Shown here piece after piece: positions 1 through 8,091 of a stretch of DNA of 64,000 nucleotides. Source of the DNA: Metarhizobium sp017305935 (GTDB lineage: Bacteria; Pseudomonadota; Alphaproteobacteria; Rhizobiales; Rhizobiaceae). The translations under genes and the position numbers were made by a program. The stretch spans positions 1 to 64,000 of the forward strand of contig NZ_JARRIR010000014.1 in the NCBI RefSeq assembly GCF_029601685.1, in the 5' to 3' direction. The notes beneath the pieces are model-generated. The model ran no database searches and was not told where the DNA came from. It worked only from the letters and a program-made list of their open reading frames with translations. Numbering within the stretch: position 1 is the first letter of the stretch; each line of letters opens with the position of its first letter.

Positions 1-449
1 TCGCCGATCTCGACCTTGGAGGCAAAGGTGCCCTGCGCCCAGCCGGTCAGCGCCGCCAGCATCTGGCCGGTCTGGTTGCTATCGTCGTCGATCGCCTGCT
101 TGCCGACGATCACCAGGCCGGGCTGTTCGGCGTCTGCGACGCCCTTCAGCAGCTTGGCGACGGCGAGCGGCTCGGCCGTCTCGTCGGTCTCGATGAGGAT
201 GGCGCGGTCGGCGCCCATGGCGAGCGCGGTGCGCAACGTTTCCTCGGCCTTGGCCGGGCCGATGGAGACGACGACGACTTCCGACGCCTTGCCGGCTTCC
301 TTCAGCCGCAGCGCCTCTTCCACGGAGATCTCGTCGAACGGGTTCATCGACATCTTCACATTCGCAAGCTCGACGCCAGAACCGTCGCCCTTGACGCGGA
401 TCTTCACGTTGTAGTCAACAACGCGTTTGACCGGGACGAGAATTTTCAT
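1..449 (-). CDS. etfB: Electron transfer flavoprotein beta subunit (partial, C-terminus outside window)
   Basis: EtfB carries electrons from acyl-CoA dehydrogenases, through the FAD of the EtfAB dimer, to ETF-quinone oxidoreductase. About 149 residues are visible. They begin MKILVPVKRVVDYNVKIRV and include the family segments MNPFDEISVEEALRLKE, ALAMGADRAILIET and IVGKQAIDDDSNQTGQML, which match EtfB. The start follows an AGGAGG ribosome site about 6 bases upstream. The gene runs off the left edge, so the last ~100 residues are missing and etfA is presumably next. It is the last visible gene of an operon that begins with an acyl-CoA dehydrogenase (start 4401), its expected electron donor. A dedicated ETF inside a catabolic operon suggests that the acyl-CoA dehydrogenation step carries high flux or is specialised (inference). 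Confidence 0.93.
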   Translation of the reverse strand, partial: MKILVPVKRVVDYNVKIRVKGDGSGVELANVKMSMNPFDEISVEEALRLKEAGKASEVVVVSIGPAKAEETLRTALAMGADRAILIETDETAEPLAVAKLLKGVADAEQPGLVIVGKQAIDDDSNQTGQMLAALTGWAQGTFASKVEIG

Positions 450-468
450 GGAATGCCTCCTGAATTCA

Positions 469-1326
469 TTAACAAAGCGTGCGGAAACGCTCGACCATCA
501 CATCGAGAACCTCGCCGGGATCCCGCTTCCACCAATTTTGCGCCGAGAAAATCTCGACCTCGCAGGGGCCGGCATAGCCGGCGCTCTCGACACTGTTGCG
601 GATCGCCCTGAGATCGGCGACGCCGTCTCCCATCATGCCGCGGTCGAGCAGCACGTCATGCGTATCGGCAAGCCAGTCGCAGAGGTGGTAGCCGAAAATC
701 CGCCCTGCTCCGGCACGCTTTAACTGGGTATCGAGATCATTGTCCCACCAGACATGGTAGACATCGACGGCAATGCCGAGGTTCGGGGCGCCGATGGCAT
801 CGCAGATGTCGAGAGCGTCCCGCACCGTCGTCAGGCAGGAGCGATTGCCGGCATAGACGGGGTTCAGCGGCTCCAGCGCCAGTTTGACACCGCGCTCGGC
901 CGCATAGGTCACGATCTCACCGACGCGGTCGGTGAGGATCTTCAGGCTTTCGGCCGTGCCTTTGGTGCCCGGATGCACGCCGCCGACCACGATGGTCAGC
1001 ACCGCAGCACCAAGGCCGGCCGCCATGTCGATGGCGGCTTTCGCGCCGTCGATCACCGTCTGCCGGTCCATCGCCTCGGCGCCGACGAGGAACGGCGTCC
1101 GGCAGAGTCCTGCGACCGAAAGTCCGGCCGCCCGCGCCCGCGCTCCGATCTCCACCGCTCTTGAGCCGATTTCTCGGCGCCAGAAGACGATGGAACCGAA
1201 ACCGCGTTCCGCGCAGGCATCGATCACCCGCTCCGGCGGCCACCCTGCCCCATGGCCATCGAGATTATGGCCGAGGCTCGCCGTATTGAGGGCAAGCGCC
1301 GAGTGATCGTTGCTGAAATCGCGCAT
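469..1326 (-). CDS. Sugar phosphate isomerase/epimerase-like TIM-barrel protein
   Basis: 285 residues of the xylose-isomerase-like TIM-barrel superfamily (AP endonuclease 2 family), whose members are metal-dependent sugar epimerases, isomerases or 3-keto-sugar enzymes. Visible strand and ligand segments are LALEPLNPVYAGNRSCLTTV (metal-binding Glu), GIAVDVYHVWWDNDL (Asp/His) and GYHLCDW, and near the C-terminus PCEVEIFSAQNWWKRDP with a further Glu. The start at 1326 lies 4 bases after the stop of the upstream DUF993 gene, so the two are translationally linked. Nineteen bases separate it from etfB. The substrate cannot be read from the sequence. Context (DUF993, SDR, acyl-CoA dehydrogenase, ribose-type importer) suggests an enzyme acting on a sugar or keto-polyol intermediate. 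Confidence 0.85.
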   Translation of the reverse strand: MRDFSNDHSALALNTASLGHNLDGHGAGWPPERVIDACAERGFGSIVFWRREIGSRAVEIGARARAAGLSVAGLCRTPFLVGAEAMDRQTVIDGAKAAIDMAAGLGAAVLTIVVGGVHPGTKGTAESLKILTDRVGEIVTYAAERGVKLALEPLNPVYAGNRSCLTTVRDALDICDAIGAPNLGIAVDVYHVWWDNDLDTQLKRAGAGRIFGYHLCDWLADTHDVLLDRGMMGDGVADLRAIRNSVESAGYAGPCEVEIFSAQNWWKRDPGEVLDVMVERFRTLC

Positions 1327-1330
1327 CCCC

Positions 1331-2479
1331 TCAGGCTCCGTAGAGCGCGAGCAGCGTCTTCATGCGCTGGACGGCAAGCGCCGGATCGCGCAGCAGGCCG
1401 CATTGATCCGCCAGCCGGAAAATCTCTACGAAATAAGGCAGCGGCCGCATGGCCTGCGCCCCGTTCAGCATGACGAAATGATCCTGAAAACCATTCAGCC
1501 AGGCGAGGAAAACGACGCCAGTCTTATAGTATTGCGTCGGCGCGCGAAAAATCAGCCGGGCGAGCGGCACGGTCGGATCGAGCGTCGCGCGGAAGCCGGC
1601 GCTGTCGCCCGCGCCCAGCCGCTCCACGGCGTAGGCCGCCGCCGGCGCCAGCGGATCGAAGATGCCGAGCAGCGCATGGGAAAAACCTTGCGCGTCGCCT
1701 TCGATGAGTTCGGGATAGTTGAAATCGTCACCGGTATACATCTTCACGCCCGCCGGCAGACGGCGGCGCATGACGATCTCCTTCTCCTTGTCGAGCAGCG
1801 AAATCTTGATGCCGTCGACCTTGGCCGCATTCTCCTCGATGACGGCGAGCGCGGCCTGCATCGCCGGATCGAAATCGGCACCGCCCCAATAGCCGGCGAG
1901 CTGCGGATCGAACATGTCGCCCAGCCAATGCAGGACCACCGGCTCGTCGCAGGTTTTGAGTACATCCGAATAGACCCGGATGTAATCCTCAGGCCCCTTG
2001 GCGACGCGCACCAGGGCGCGCGAGGCCATGAGGATGAGCCGGCCGCCGAGTTTCTGGATGGCCTCCGCCTGTTCCAGATAGGCGCGGCGCACCTCGTCGA
2101 GGCTGGTGACCGTCGTCGGGTCGAGATGGTCGGTGCCGCAGCCATTGGCGACCAGCGCGTCGGGCAGTTCTTCCCGCGTGCGGCGGATCAGTTCGAGGGC
2201 GCCGGGCCAATCGAGGCCCATGCCGCGTTGCGCCGTATCCATGGCCTCGGCGATGCCGAGCCCAAGGCCGGCGAGATAGCGGCGGAATTCCATCGTCTTG
2301 CCCCAATCGACCGTCGCCCGACCGGAAGGATCGTTGGCGGTGAAGGGATCGGCGACGACATGGGCAGCGGAATAGACGACGCGGGCGGGATTTTTGCCGA
2401 GCGTGGCGGCGGCAATCGGCGTGCCCGTCAGGTGGTAATCGGAGCGGCGGCCATCGGTATCGGGAAGCGATATCTTCAT
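1331..2479 (-). CDS. DUF993 family protein (dihydrodipicolinate-synthase-like aldolase candidate)
   Basis: 382 residues matching, from memory, the DUF993 family, which is often annotated as dihydrodipicolinate-synthase-like. The chain has TIM-barrel character. The segment DGIKISLLDKEKE places a lysine (about residue 225) where class I aldolases of the DapA/NanA superfamily carry their Schiff-base lysine, which suggests a lyase role (inference). Other segments are VANGCGTDHL, VVLHWLGDMFDPQLAGYW and GDDFNYPELIEGD. The start at 2479 has GAGG overlapping the end of the upstream SDR gene, and the next gene starts 4 bases after this stop. I know of no proven reaction for the family. In this operon it is the best candidate for the carbon-carbon cleaving step. 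Confidence 0.8.
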   Translation of the reverse strand: MKISLPDTDGRRSDYHLTGTPIAAATLGKNPARVVYSAAHVVADPFTANDPSGRATVDWGKTMEFRRYLAGLGLGIAEAMDTAQRGMGLDWPGALELIRRTREELPDALVANGCGTDHLDPTTVTSLDEVRRAYLEQAEAIQKLGGRLILMASRALVRVAKGPEDYIRVYSDVLKTCDEPVVLHWLGDMFDPQLAGYWGGADFDPAMQAALAVIEENAAKVDGIKISLLDKEKEIVMRRRLPAGVKMYTGDDFNYPELIEGDAQGFSHALLGIFDPLAPAAAYAVERLGAGDSAGFRATLDPTVPLARLIFRAPTQYYKTGVVFLAWLNGFQDHFVMLNGAQAMRPLPYFVEIFRLADQCGLLRDPALAVQRMKTLLALYGA

Positions 2480-2488
2480 GGGAAAACC

Positions 2489-3262
2489 TCAGAAGCGCGG
2501 GACGAGCATGCCGGCATCGGCCGGGATTGCCAGTCCGGTGGTGTAGGGCAGCCGCCCGGATGCCAGCGAGGCGATCAGGGTGCCGATGTCGTCGGGCTGG
2601 CCGACGCGGGGAAACAAGGTGAGGCCCTGCTCGGCCCGCTCGCGATAACTGTCGATGACCGGCGCGGTCATCTCGGTGGCGATGAGACCCGGCTGGACGT
2701 CGTAGACGGCGATCTCCTCGCGCCCGAGCCGCACGGCGAGCGTCTTCGAAACCATCGATGCCGCCGCCTTCGAGGCGCAATATTCCGCACGATGCTCGGC
2801 GGCGGCGACGGCATTCGACGAGGTGACGTTGACGATCGAATGGAACAGCGGCGGCCGCTTGCGCGACAGAAGCCGCCGGGCAAAAGCCTGGCTCAGGAAA
2901 AACAGGGCCTTGGCATTGACAGAAAGGCAACGATCCCAGCTTTCTTCCGAAACCTCCAGCAGGTCGCCGCGCCTGAGGACGCCGACGCCGGCATTGTTGA
3001 CCAGTGTCGTCAAGGGGCCGAGTTTCTGCTCGATCCGTTCGAGGGCGGCGTCATGCTCGCCGATGGCGGTGACATCAAAGGGCGCAGCAACGGCCGGCAC
3101 ACCAAGCGCCGTAATGTGCGCGACGGCGGCGGACAGTTCCGCATCGTCAGCCGGACCGTTGACGGCAACGGCAAAACCTTCGCGCGCCAGCGCCTGCGCC
3201 ACGGCAAAGCCGATGCCGCGCGACGAGCCGGTGACGAGCGCGACCGGGCGGGCGACGCTCAT
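2489..3262 (-). CDS. SDR-family oxidoreductase (3-ketoacyl-ACP reductase type)
   Basis: 257-residue classical short-chain dehydrogenase/reductase. The NAD(P) motif GSSRGIG lies near residue 12, the structural NNAG motif near residue 90, a Ser in NVTSSNAVAA and the catalytic YCASK near residues 160-164. The C-terminus LAIPADAGMLVPRF replaces the usual G-x-x-x-x-V-D-G-G ending. ATG at 3262 overlaps the stop of the acyl-CoA dehydrogenase gene by four bases (ATGA), fixing the start and implying translational coupling. The likely reaction is reversible oxidation of a secondary alcohol. Position after an acyl-CoA dehydrogenase suggests a hydroxyacyl or keto-sugar substrate, but the family is too broad to name it. 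Confidence 0.9.
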   Translation of the reverse strand: MSVARPVALVTGSSRGIGFAVAQALAREGFAVAVNGPADDAELSAAVAHITALGVPAVAAPFDVTAIGEHDAALERIEQKLGPLTTLVNNAGVGVLRRGDLLEVSEESWDRCLSVNAKALFFLSQAFARRLLSRKRPPLFHSIVNVTSSNAVAAAEHRAEYCASKAAASMVSKTLAVRLGREEIAVYDVQPGLIATEMTAPVIDSYRERAEQGLTLFPRVGQPDDIGTLIASLASGRLPYTTGLAIPADAGMLVPRF

Positions 3263-4401
3263 GCCCGTGCCCCCTTCTTCAGCAGTTCGCGCGCGATGAT
3301 CATGCGCTGGATCTGGTTGGTGCCCTCGTAGATCTGGGTGATCTTGGCGTCGCGGTAGAGGCGTTCGACCTCGAAGCCTCGGATGTAACCGGAGCCGCCG
3401 AAAATCTGCACGGCATCGGCGGTGCGCTGCACGGCCATGTCGCCGGCAAAACATTTGGCGATGGAGCAGGCCTTGGTCGCATCCGCGCCGGCATCGATCT
3501 TCGAGGCGGCGGAATGGACGAGCAGGCGGGCGGCCTCGATATCCTTGGCCATGTCGGCGAGCAGCCATTGCACGCCCTGGAAATCGGATATCGTCTTGCC
3601 GAACTGTTTTCGCGTGCCGGCATAATCGAGCGCGGCCTCAAGGCCGGCCTGGGCGATGCCGACGGCCAGCGAGGCGATGCCGACGCGGCCCTTGTCGAGG
3701 ACGGACATCATCATGTGGAAACCCCGGCCCTCCACGCCGAGCAGGGCGTCGGCCGAAAGGCGCACATCCGAAAAATTCAGCGCGCCGACCTGGCTGGCGC
3801 GCTGGCCCATCTTGTGTTCCTTCGGCCCCTTCTCGACGCCATCGGCATGCAGGTCGACGATGAAGATCGACATGCCGCGATTGCCGGCTTCCTTGTCGGT
3901 GCGCGCCAGAACGAAGCCGTAATCGGCGACCGGCGCATTGTGGATCCAGATCTTGCCGCCATTCAGCCGCCAGCCGTCGCCGTCGCGCACCGCCGTGGTG
4001 CGGATGCCGGAGACATCGGTGCCGGCTTCCGGCTCGGTGATGCAATAGGCGACCTTGGCGCGCATGCCGAGAATTTCCGGCAGCATCGCCTGCTGGCGTT
4101 CCGTGCCGTGGCGCACCAGCAGCGACGAGATCAGCTCGATCAGGCCGCACTGATCGGCGACGGAGGCATAACCGCGGCTCAGTTCCTCCATGACGAGGGC
4201 ATAGGTCAGCGTGTCGAAACCCGGCCCGCCTAAGGCCTCCGGCACGCCGATGCCGAACAGGCCGAGCTTGGCCATCTCCTCATAGAGATCAGCCGGAAAG
4301 CGCTCCTCGCGGTCCAACTCCTCGGCCAGCGGCCGGATCGTTTCATCGGCAAAGGCGCGCGCCATCTCGCGCACCTGCTCCTGCGTTTCGGTGAGATACA
4401 T
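3259..4401 (-). CDS. Acyl-CoA dehydrogenase
   Basis: 380 residues, the usual length for short/medium-chain acyl-CoA dehydrogenases. The order of segments is canonical: an N-terminal helical domain (MYLTETQEQVREMARAFADE), the FAD-binding strand YCITEPEAGTDVSG, the segment LNGGKIWIHNAPVADYGFV, the flavin/helix segment RKQFGKTISDFQGVQWLLAD, and the C-terminal IFGGSGYIRGFEVERLYRDA followed by QIYEGTNQIQR, where the Glu (about residue 359) is the family's catalytic base. The longer reading from 4530 adds an unrelated 43-residue tail. MYLTE at 4401 was chosen because it lies downstream of the operator at 4421-4436 and restores family length. First gene of an operon ending in etfB. Confidence 0.93.
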   Translation of the reverse strand: MYLTETQEQVREMARAFADETIRPLAEELDREERFPADLYEEMAKLGLFGIGVPEALGGPGFDTLTYALVMEELSRGYASVADQCGLIELISSLLVRHGTERQQAMLPEILGMRAKVAYCITEPEAGTDVSGIRTTAVRDGDGWRLNGGKIWIHNAPVADYGFVLARTDKEAGNRGMSIFIVDLHADGVEKGPKEHKMGQRASQVGALNFSDVRLSADALLGVEGRGFHMMMSVLDKGRVGIASLAVGIAQAGLEAALDYAGTRKQFGKTISDFQGVQWLLADMAKDIEAARLLVHSAASKIDAGADATKACSIAKCFAGDMAVQRTADAVQIFGGSGYIRGFEVERLYRDAKITQIYEGTNQIQRMIIARELLKKGARA

Positions 4402-4420
4402 CGCCCTCGGCTCCCATCTA

Positions 4421-4436
4421 GTAACTATCTGGTTAC
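4421..4436. promoter_or_regulatory. Palindromic operator, TetR regulon site 1
   Basis: GTAACTATCTGGTTAC is an inverted repeat of the form GTAACYA-N2-TRGTTAC, 20 bases upstream of the acyl-CoA dehydrogenase start. It recurs at 4526-4541, 7995-8010 and 17897-17912, all in divergent promoter regions of the same cluster. The last of these lies in front of the tetR gene. Assignment to that regulator is an inference from position. Confidence 0.7.
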
Positions 4437-4525
4437 ATACATTTGCAATACCGGAGCCGTCAAGACGGAAAAATCCGCGAGACCCAAGGAAGCCGCTTGC
4501 ACGGGCGTTTGGCGCATGCTTATTA

Positions 4526-4541
4526 TTCACTAATTGGTTAC
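4526..4541. promoter_or_regulatory. Palindromic operator, TetR regulon site 2
   Basis: TTCACTAATTGGTTAC has an intact right half (TGGTTAC) and a degenerate left half (CACTA) of the same 16-bp motif. It lies immediately upstream of the ribosome site and start of the aldo/keto reductase gene at 4557, so a bound repressor would block that transcript. Confidence 0.6.
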
Positions 4542-4556
4542 TTATGGAGGAAAATC

Positions 4557-5573
4557 ATGCATCCTGGCGAAAAGAGGAAATTCGGCCGCACGGATCTGGA
4601 GGTCACCGCATTCGGCTTCGGCACCGCGCCGCTCGGCAATATTTTCCGCGAGGTCGACGAGGCGACGTCGCTAGCCATGTTCGACCGCGCCTGGGAGGCC
4701 GGCGTGCGTTTCTTCGACAGCGCGCCGATGTATGGCCACGGGCTGGCCGAGCTGCGCACCGGCCATGCACTACGCTGGAAGAAGCGCGACGATTTCGTCC
4801 TCGCCTCCAAGGTCGGGCGGCTTCTACGGCCGGCCAAGCGCGAGACCATCGACTTCGCGCCATGGGTGAATGCGGCGCCCTTCACCATGCATTTCGACTA
4901 CAGCTATGACGGCACGATGCGGGCTTTCGAGGACAGCCTGCAAAGGCTGGGGCTGGAGCGGATGGACATGTGCTTCATCCACGATATCGACGTTTTCACC
5001 CGCGGCGACGCACAGCCAGAGGTCTTCGAGCAGGCCATGGACGGCGCCTGGCGGGCGCTGGAAAAGCTGCGGTCGGAAAAGCTGGTGAAAGCCATCGGCG
5101 TCGGGGTCAACGAATGGGAAGTCTGCCATGAAGCCCTGAAGCGTCACGATTTCGACTGCTTCCTGCTGGCCGGCCGCTACACCCTGCTGGAACAGGAGGC
5201 GCTCGATACCTTCCTGCCGCTGTGCGAGGCGCGCGGCGTCGCCGTCGTCGTGGGCGGCGGCTTCAATTCGGGTATCCTCGCCACCGGGGCAAAGGACGGC
5301 GCGAAATACAATTATGCGTCGGCGCCGCGCGATATTCTGGAAAAGGTCGCCAAGATCGAGGCGGTCTGCGCCGAATATGGCGTGCCGCTTGCCGCCGCCG
5401 CGCTGCAATTCGTCGTCGCCCATCCCGCCGTCCCCTCCTTCATGGCCGGCACGCGCACGGTCGAGCAGCTGGAGCAGAACCTCGCCTGGTTCGCTCACCC
5501 GATCCCGGCCGCCTTCTGGGCGGACCTCAAGCATAAGGGATTGTTGCGCGAGGATGCGCCCGTTCCCGCCTGA
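4557..5573 (+). CDS. Aldo/keto reductase (aldose/L-fucose dehydrogenase or pyridoxal dehydrogenase-like)
   Basis: 338 residues of the aldo/keto reductase superfamily. The start at 4557 follows GGAGG, 6 bases upstream. The longer reading from 4443 crosses the operator and was rejected. Family features are FGFGTAPLGNIF, RFFDSAPMYGHGLAELRTGHAL (catalytic Asp and Tyr), LASKVGRLL with the Lys, and FIHDIDVFTRGD with the His. The chain resembles the D-threo-aldose 1-dehydrogenase/L-fucose dehydrogenase and pyridoxal 4-dehydrogenase branch in length and in motifs such as GVGVNEWEVC and GGGFNSGILA. It probably oxidises an aldose to a lactone or an aldehyde to an acid with NAD(P). It is divergent from the acyl-CoA dehydrogenase operon, with a TetR-type operator in front of each gene. 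Confidence 0.88.
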   Translation: MHPGEKRKFGRTDLEVTAFGFGTAPLGNIFREVDEATSLAMFDRAWEAGVRFFDSAPMYGHGLAELRTGHALRWKKRDDFVLASKVGRLLRPAKRETIDFAPWVNAAPFTMHFDYSYDGTMRAFEDSLQRLGLERMDMCFIHDIDVFTRGDAQPEVFEQAMDGAWRALEKLRSEKLVKAIGVGVNEWEVCHEALKRHDFDCFLLAGRYTLLEQEALDTFLPLCEARGVAVVVGGGFNSGILATGAKDGAKYNYASAPRDILEKVAKIEAVCAEYGVPLAAAALQFVVAHPAVPSFMAGTRTVEQLEQNLAWFAHPIPAAFWADLKHKGLLREDAPVPA

Positions 5574-5581
5574 CCATCCGT

Positions 5582-5611
5582 CCCCCGCGCGGCAGAACGC
5601 CCGTGCGGGGG
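5582..5611. terminator. Hairpin between convergent genes, probable bidirectional terminator
   Basis: CCCCCGCGCGG and CCGTGCGGGGG form an 11-bp stem containing one G-T pair, between the convergent aldo/keto reductase and enoyl-CoA hydratase genes. There is no clear T-tract on either side, so function is inferred from position. Confidence 0.5.
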
Positions 5612-5622
5612 CCAGGTTCTGA

Positions 5623-6396
5623 TCACGCGCCGAAACGTGGGGGACGCTTCTGCCGATAGGCCGCAAGACCTTCCGAGAGGTCGACGGATGCGGCCGCGGC
5701 CGCACCGGCCAGCGCATCCACCACCCGCTCGTTTTCCTCGCCTTCGGCAGCATTGATCAGCATTTTCGTCAGTTCCGTCGCGCGCGGCGCGCGTTGCAGC
5801 ACCCGAGCGGCGGCGGCTTCGGCCGCAATCTGCCCCTCGCCCGTCGCCACGACCTGATCGACCAGCCCGAGCGCCAGCGCCTGCTCGGCCGAATAGACCT
5901 CGCCGAATAGCGCCATGCGGCGAACAAGCTGGGCGCCAAAACGCCGCGCCGCCCGCTGGGTGCCGGACCAGCCAGGAATGATGCCGAGGCCGGATTCCGG
6001 CTGGCCGATCTTCACATGCGCTTCCGCGATGCGCAGGTCCGCACAGGCGGCAAGCTCCAGCCCGCCGCCGAGTGCATGCCCGTTCAGCACCGCGATCAGC
6101 GGCACGGTCAATCGCGCCAGCGCATTGAAGGCATCGTGACCGTCGCGCAGCCAGCGGCGCGAAAACGCCTCCGCATCGAGACGGCTCCACGCCTCGATAT
6201 CGCCGCCGGCGCAGAACGACCGGCCGCCCTCGCCCGAGAGGATAGCGACGCGCGCATCCGACCGCTCGATGACGCGGCAGGCCTGCAGCAGCGCGTCGAT
6301 CATGTCGGCATCGATGGCGTTCAGCTTTTCCGGGCGGCGCAGCGTCAGCCGGGCAATGCGGTTGTCGATGACGAGTTCGATCCGTGGATCGCTCAC
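5623..6396 (-). CDS. Enoyl-CoA hydratase/isomerase family protein
   Basis: 257-residue crotonase-fold protein. Both catalytic glutamate contexts of true hydratases are present: NGHALGGGLELAACADLRIA and GQPESGLGIIPGWSGTQRAA. The oxyanion-hole segment GEGGRSFCAGGDI is also present. A bifunctional dehydrogenase domain is absent. The start is GTG at 6396, overlapping the stop of the CoA-transferase gene by four bases (GTGA). It should hydrate the 2-enoyl-CoA made by the acyl-CoA dehydrogenase encoded at 3259-4401. With the CoA-transferase and that dehydrogenase, the cluster encodes activation, desaturation and hydration of a small acid. Confidence 0.9.
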   Translation of the reverse strand: MSDPRIELVIDNRIARLTLRRPEKLNAIDADMIDALLQACRVIERSDARVAILSGEGGRSFCAGGDIEAWSRLDAEAFSRRWLRDGHDAFNALARLTVPLIAVLNGHALGGGLELAACADLRIAEAHVKIGQPESGLGIIPGWSGTQRAARRFGAQLVRRMALFGEVYSAEQALALGLVDQVVATGEGQIAAEAAAARVLQRAPRATELTKMLINAAEGEENERVVDALAGAAAAASVDLSEGLAAYRQKRPPRFGA

Positions 6397-7964
6397 AGCG
6401 CCAACCCCATGATTTCCGGCCGGAACAGGGCAACGTCCATGGTCTTGAGCGTTTTGGAGACACCGAGCGGCGTGGCCGCCTGATCGAGGATATCGCGCTG
6501 GAGATCGAGACCCGGCGCAATCTCGGTGACGACAAGCCCCTTCTGCTCAAGCCGGATCACGCAGCGCTCGGTGACATAGGTGATATCCTGCCCCTGCGCG
6601 CGGGCGCGCTTGCCGGAGAAGCTGACCTGATCGACCTTGGGCACGAATTTGGCGATGCGGCCTTCCTTGTCGATGACGAGGCGGCCATCCTCGATGCGCA
6701 TCTTCGCGCCGGCATTGAAATTGCCGGAAAACACGATCCGCTTTGCCCGCGAGGTGATATCGACGAACCCGCCGGCACCGGCGGTTCGATGCGGCGTCGC
6801 CGCCAGGCGGCTGACATTGACCGAACCTTCGGCATCGATTTCGAGGAAGGACAGCAGCGAACAATCGAAACCGCCGGCCTGGAAATAGCAGAACTGGTGC
6901 GGCGAGGCGACGAAGGCCTCGGCATTCGAGGCGCAGCCGAACTTGAAATCGAGCAGCGGCACGCCACCGACGGCGCCCTGCTCGATCACCCAGGTGATCT
7001 TGCCGTGAAGCCCTTCCTCGATGAGGATGCGCGGCACGTTGGCCGAGATGCCGAAGCCGATATTGACGGCCCAATCGGCTTTCAACTCCTGCGCTACCCG
7101 GCGCGCGATCACCTTGCCGACATCGAGCGCTGGCAGGCGGAAGGTTTCGAGCGGCCGAAACAGTTCCCCCGAAATCGCCGGATCATAGGGCGTTGCCGTG
7201 GTCTGCAACTGGTCGGGGGCCTCGACGATGACATCGACGAGGATGCCGGGAACCCGCACATCATGCGGGCGAAACGTGCCGCTGGCCGCCACGCGCTTGA
7301 CCTGGGCGATGACCACGCCGCCGGAATTGCGGGCGGCGAGCGCCATTTCCATGGCGCCGAGCGTTGCGCCCTCGTGTTCGAAAGTCAGGTTGCCCTTCTC
7401 GTCGGCGGTGGTGGCGCGGATGATCGCCACATCCGGCTGCAGGGCCGGGAAATGCAGCCAGTCCTCGCCGGCGAATTCGACGCGTTTGACGAGCGGCTCC
7501 GCCCGCGCGCTGGCATTCATAGCGCAGCCGTCCTGGTCGGGATCGACGAAGGTTTCCATGCCGACCTTGGTGAGCACGCCGGGGCGCTTGGCGGCCCCCT
7601 CGCGCAGCATGTCGAAGACGATACCGGAGGGCACGTTCCAGGCGGCAAGCTCCTCTTTGAGGATCATCTGCCAGACGAGCGGCGGCTCGGCATTGCTGGG
7701 GCCGGAGGGATAGGAGCCGCCGATGATTTTTCTCAGCATGCCCGGCTTGGCGATGTGATCGACGCCCTTGGTGCCAAAAAAGTCGCCGGCGGCGATCGGA
7801 TGGATGGAGGTGAGGCCGCGCGGATGTCCCTCGCGGTCGAAGCGCTCGCCGAGCGCCTTCAGCACCGCATCGGGGCAGCAGAGGCCCGAGGAAGAATTGA
7901 CGGCGACGACCGCACCGTCCTTGACGAGTTTTGCCGCCTCTTGCGCGCTCTTCACTTTCCTCAT
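6393..7964 (-). CDS. Acetyl-CoA:acetoacetate/propionate-type CoA-transferase (family I, fused subunits)
   Basis: 523 residues, the length of one-chain family I CoA-transferases (YdiF, propionate CoA-transferase), in which the alpha and beta halves are fused. The N-terminal half carries DGAVVAVNSSSGLCCPDAVL and GVDHIAKPGMLRKIIGGSYP. The C-terminal half carries INIGFGISANVPRI and GCASNAEAFVASPHQFCYF, the region where the family's catalytic glutamate is expected. The start was placed at 7964 (MRKVKSAQ), with GGAGG 8 bases upstream, rather than at 7991, which would overlap the operator. It probably loads CoA from acetyl- or succinyl-CoA onto the acid intermediate that the acyl-CoA dehydrogenase then oxidises. 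First gene of a two-gene operon. Confidence 0.9.
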   Translation of the reverse strand: MRKVKSAQEAAKLVKDGAVVAVNSSSGLCCPDAVLKALGERFDREGHPRGLTSIHPIAAGDFFGTKGVDHIAKPGMLRKIIGGSYPSGPSNAEPPLVWQMILKEELAAWNVPSGIVFDMLREGAAKRPGVLTKVGMETFVDPDQDGCAMNASARAEPLVKRVEFAGEDWLHFPALQPDVAIIRATTADEKGNLTFEHEGATLGAMEMALAARNSGGVVIAQVKRVAASGTFRPHDVRVPGILVDVIVEAPDQLQTTATPYDPAISGELFRPLETFRLPALDVGKVIARRVAQELKADWAVNIGFGISANVPRILIEEGLHGKITWVIEQGAVGGVPLLDFKFGCASNAEAFVASPHQFCYFQAGGFDCSLLSFLEIDAEGSVNVSRLAATPHRTAGAGGFVDITSRAKRIVFSGNFNAGAKMRIEDGRLVIDKEGRIAKFVPKVDQVSFSGKRARAQGQDITYVTERCVIRLEQKGLVVTEIAPGLDLQRDILDQAATPLGVSKTLKTMDVALFRPEIMGLAL

Positions 7965-7994
7965 CGCCGAAACCTCCGTTCGCCATTGCATTAA

Positions 7995-8010
7995 GTAACT
8001 AACTAGTTAT
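7995..8010. promoter_or_regulatory. Palindromic operator, TetR regulon site 3
   Basis: GTAACTAACTAGTTAT matches GTAACTA-N2-TAGTTAC with one change. It is 30 bases upstream of the CoA-transferase start and about 80 bases upstream of the divergent aldo/keto reductase start, so one site could control both directions. Confidence 0.72.
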
Positions 8011-8091
8011 ACATTAAATGCGATAAGATCAATCCGTCGAACGCGATTTTCCATCGCGCCACCGGCCCGCCGGGCCAATGAAGGAGGAGGC

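Noticed and set aside
1310..3331. 673-codon plus-strand open frame opposite DUF993 and SDR
   Set aside because: Arg/Gly/Asp/His-rich antisense shadow of well-supported minus-strand genes; third-position GC bias removes stops.
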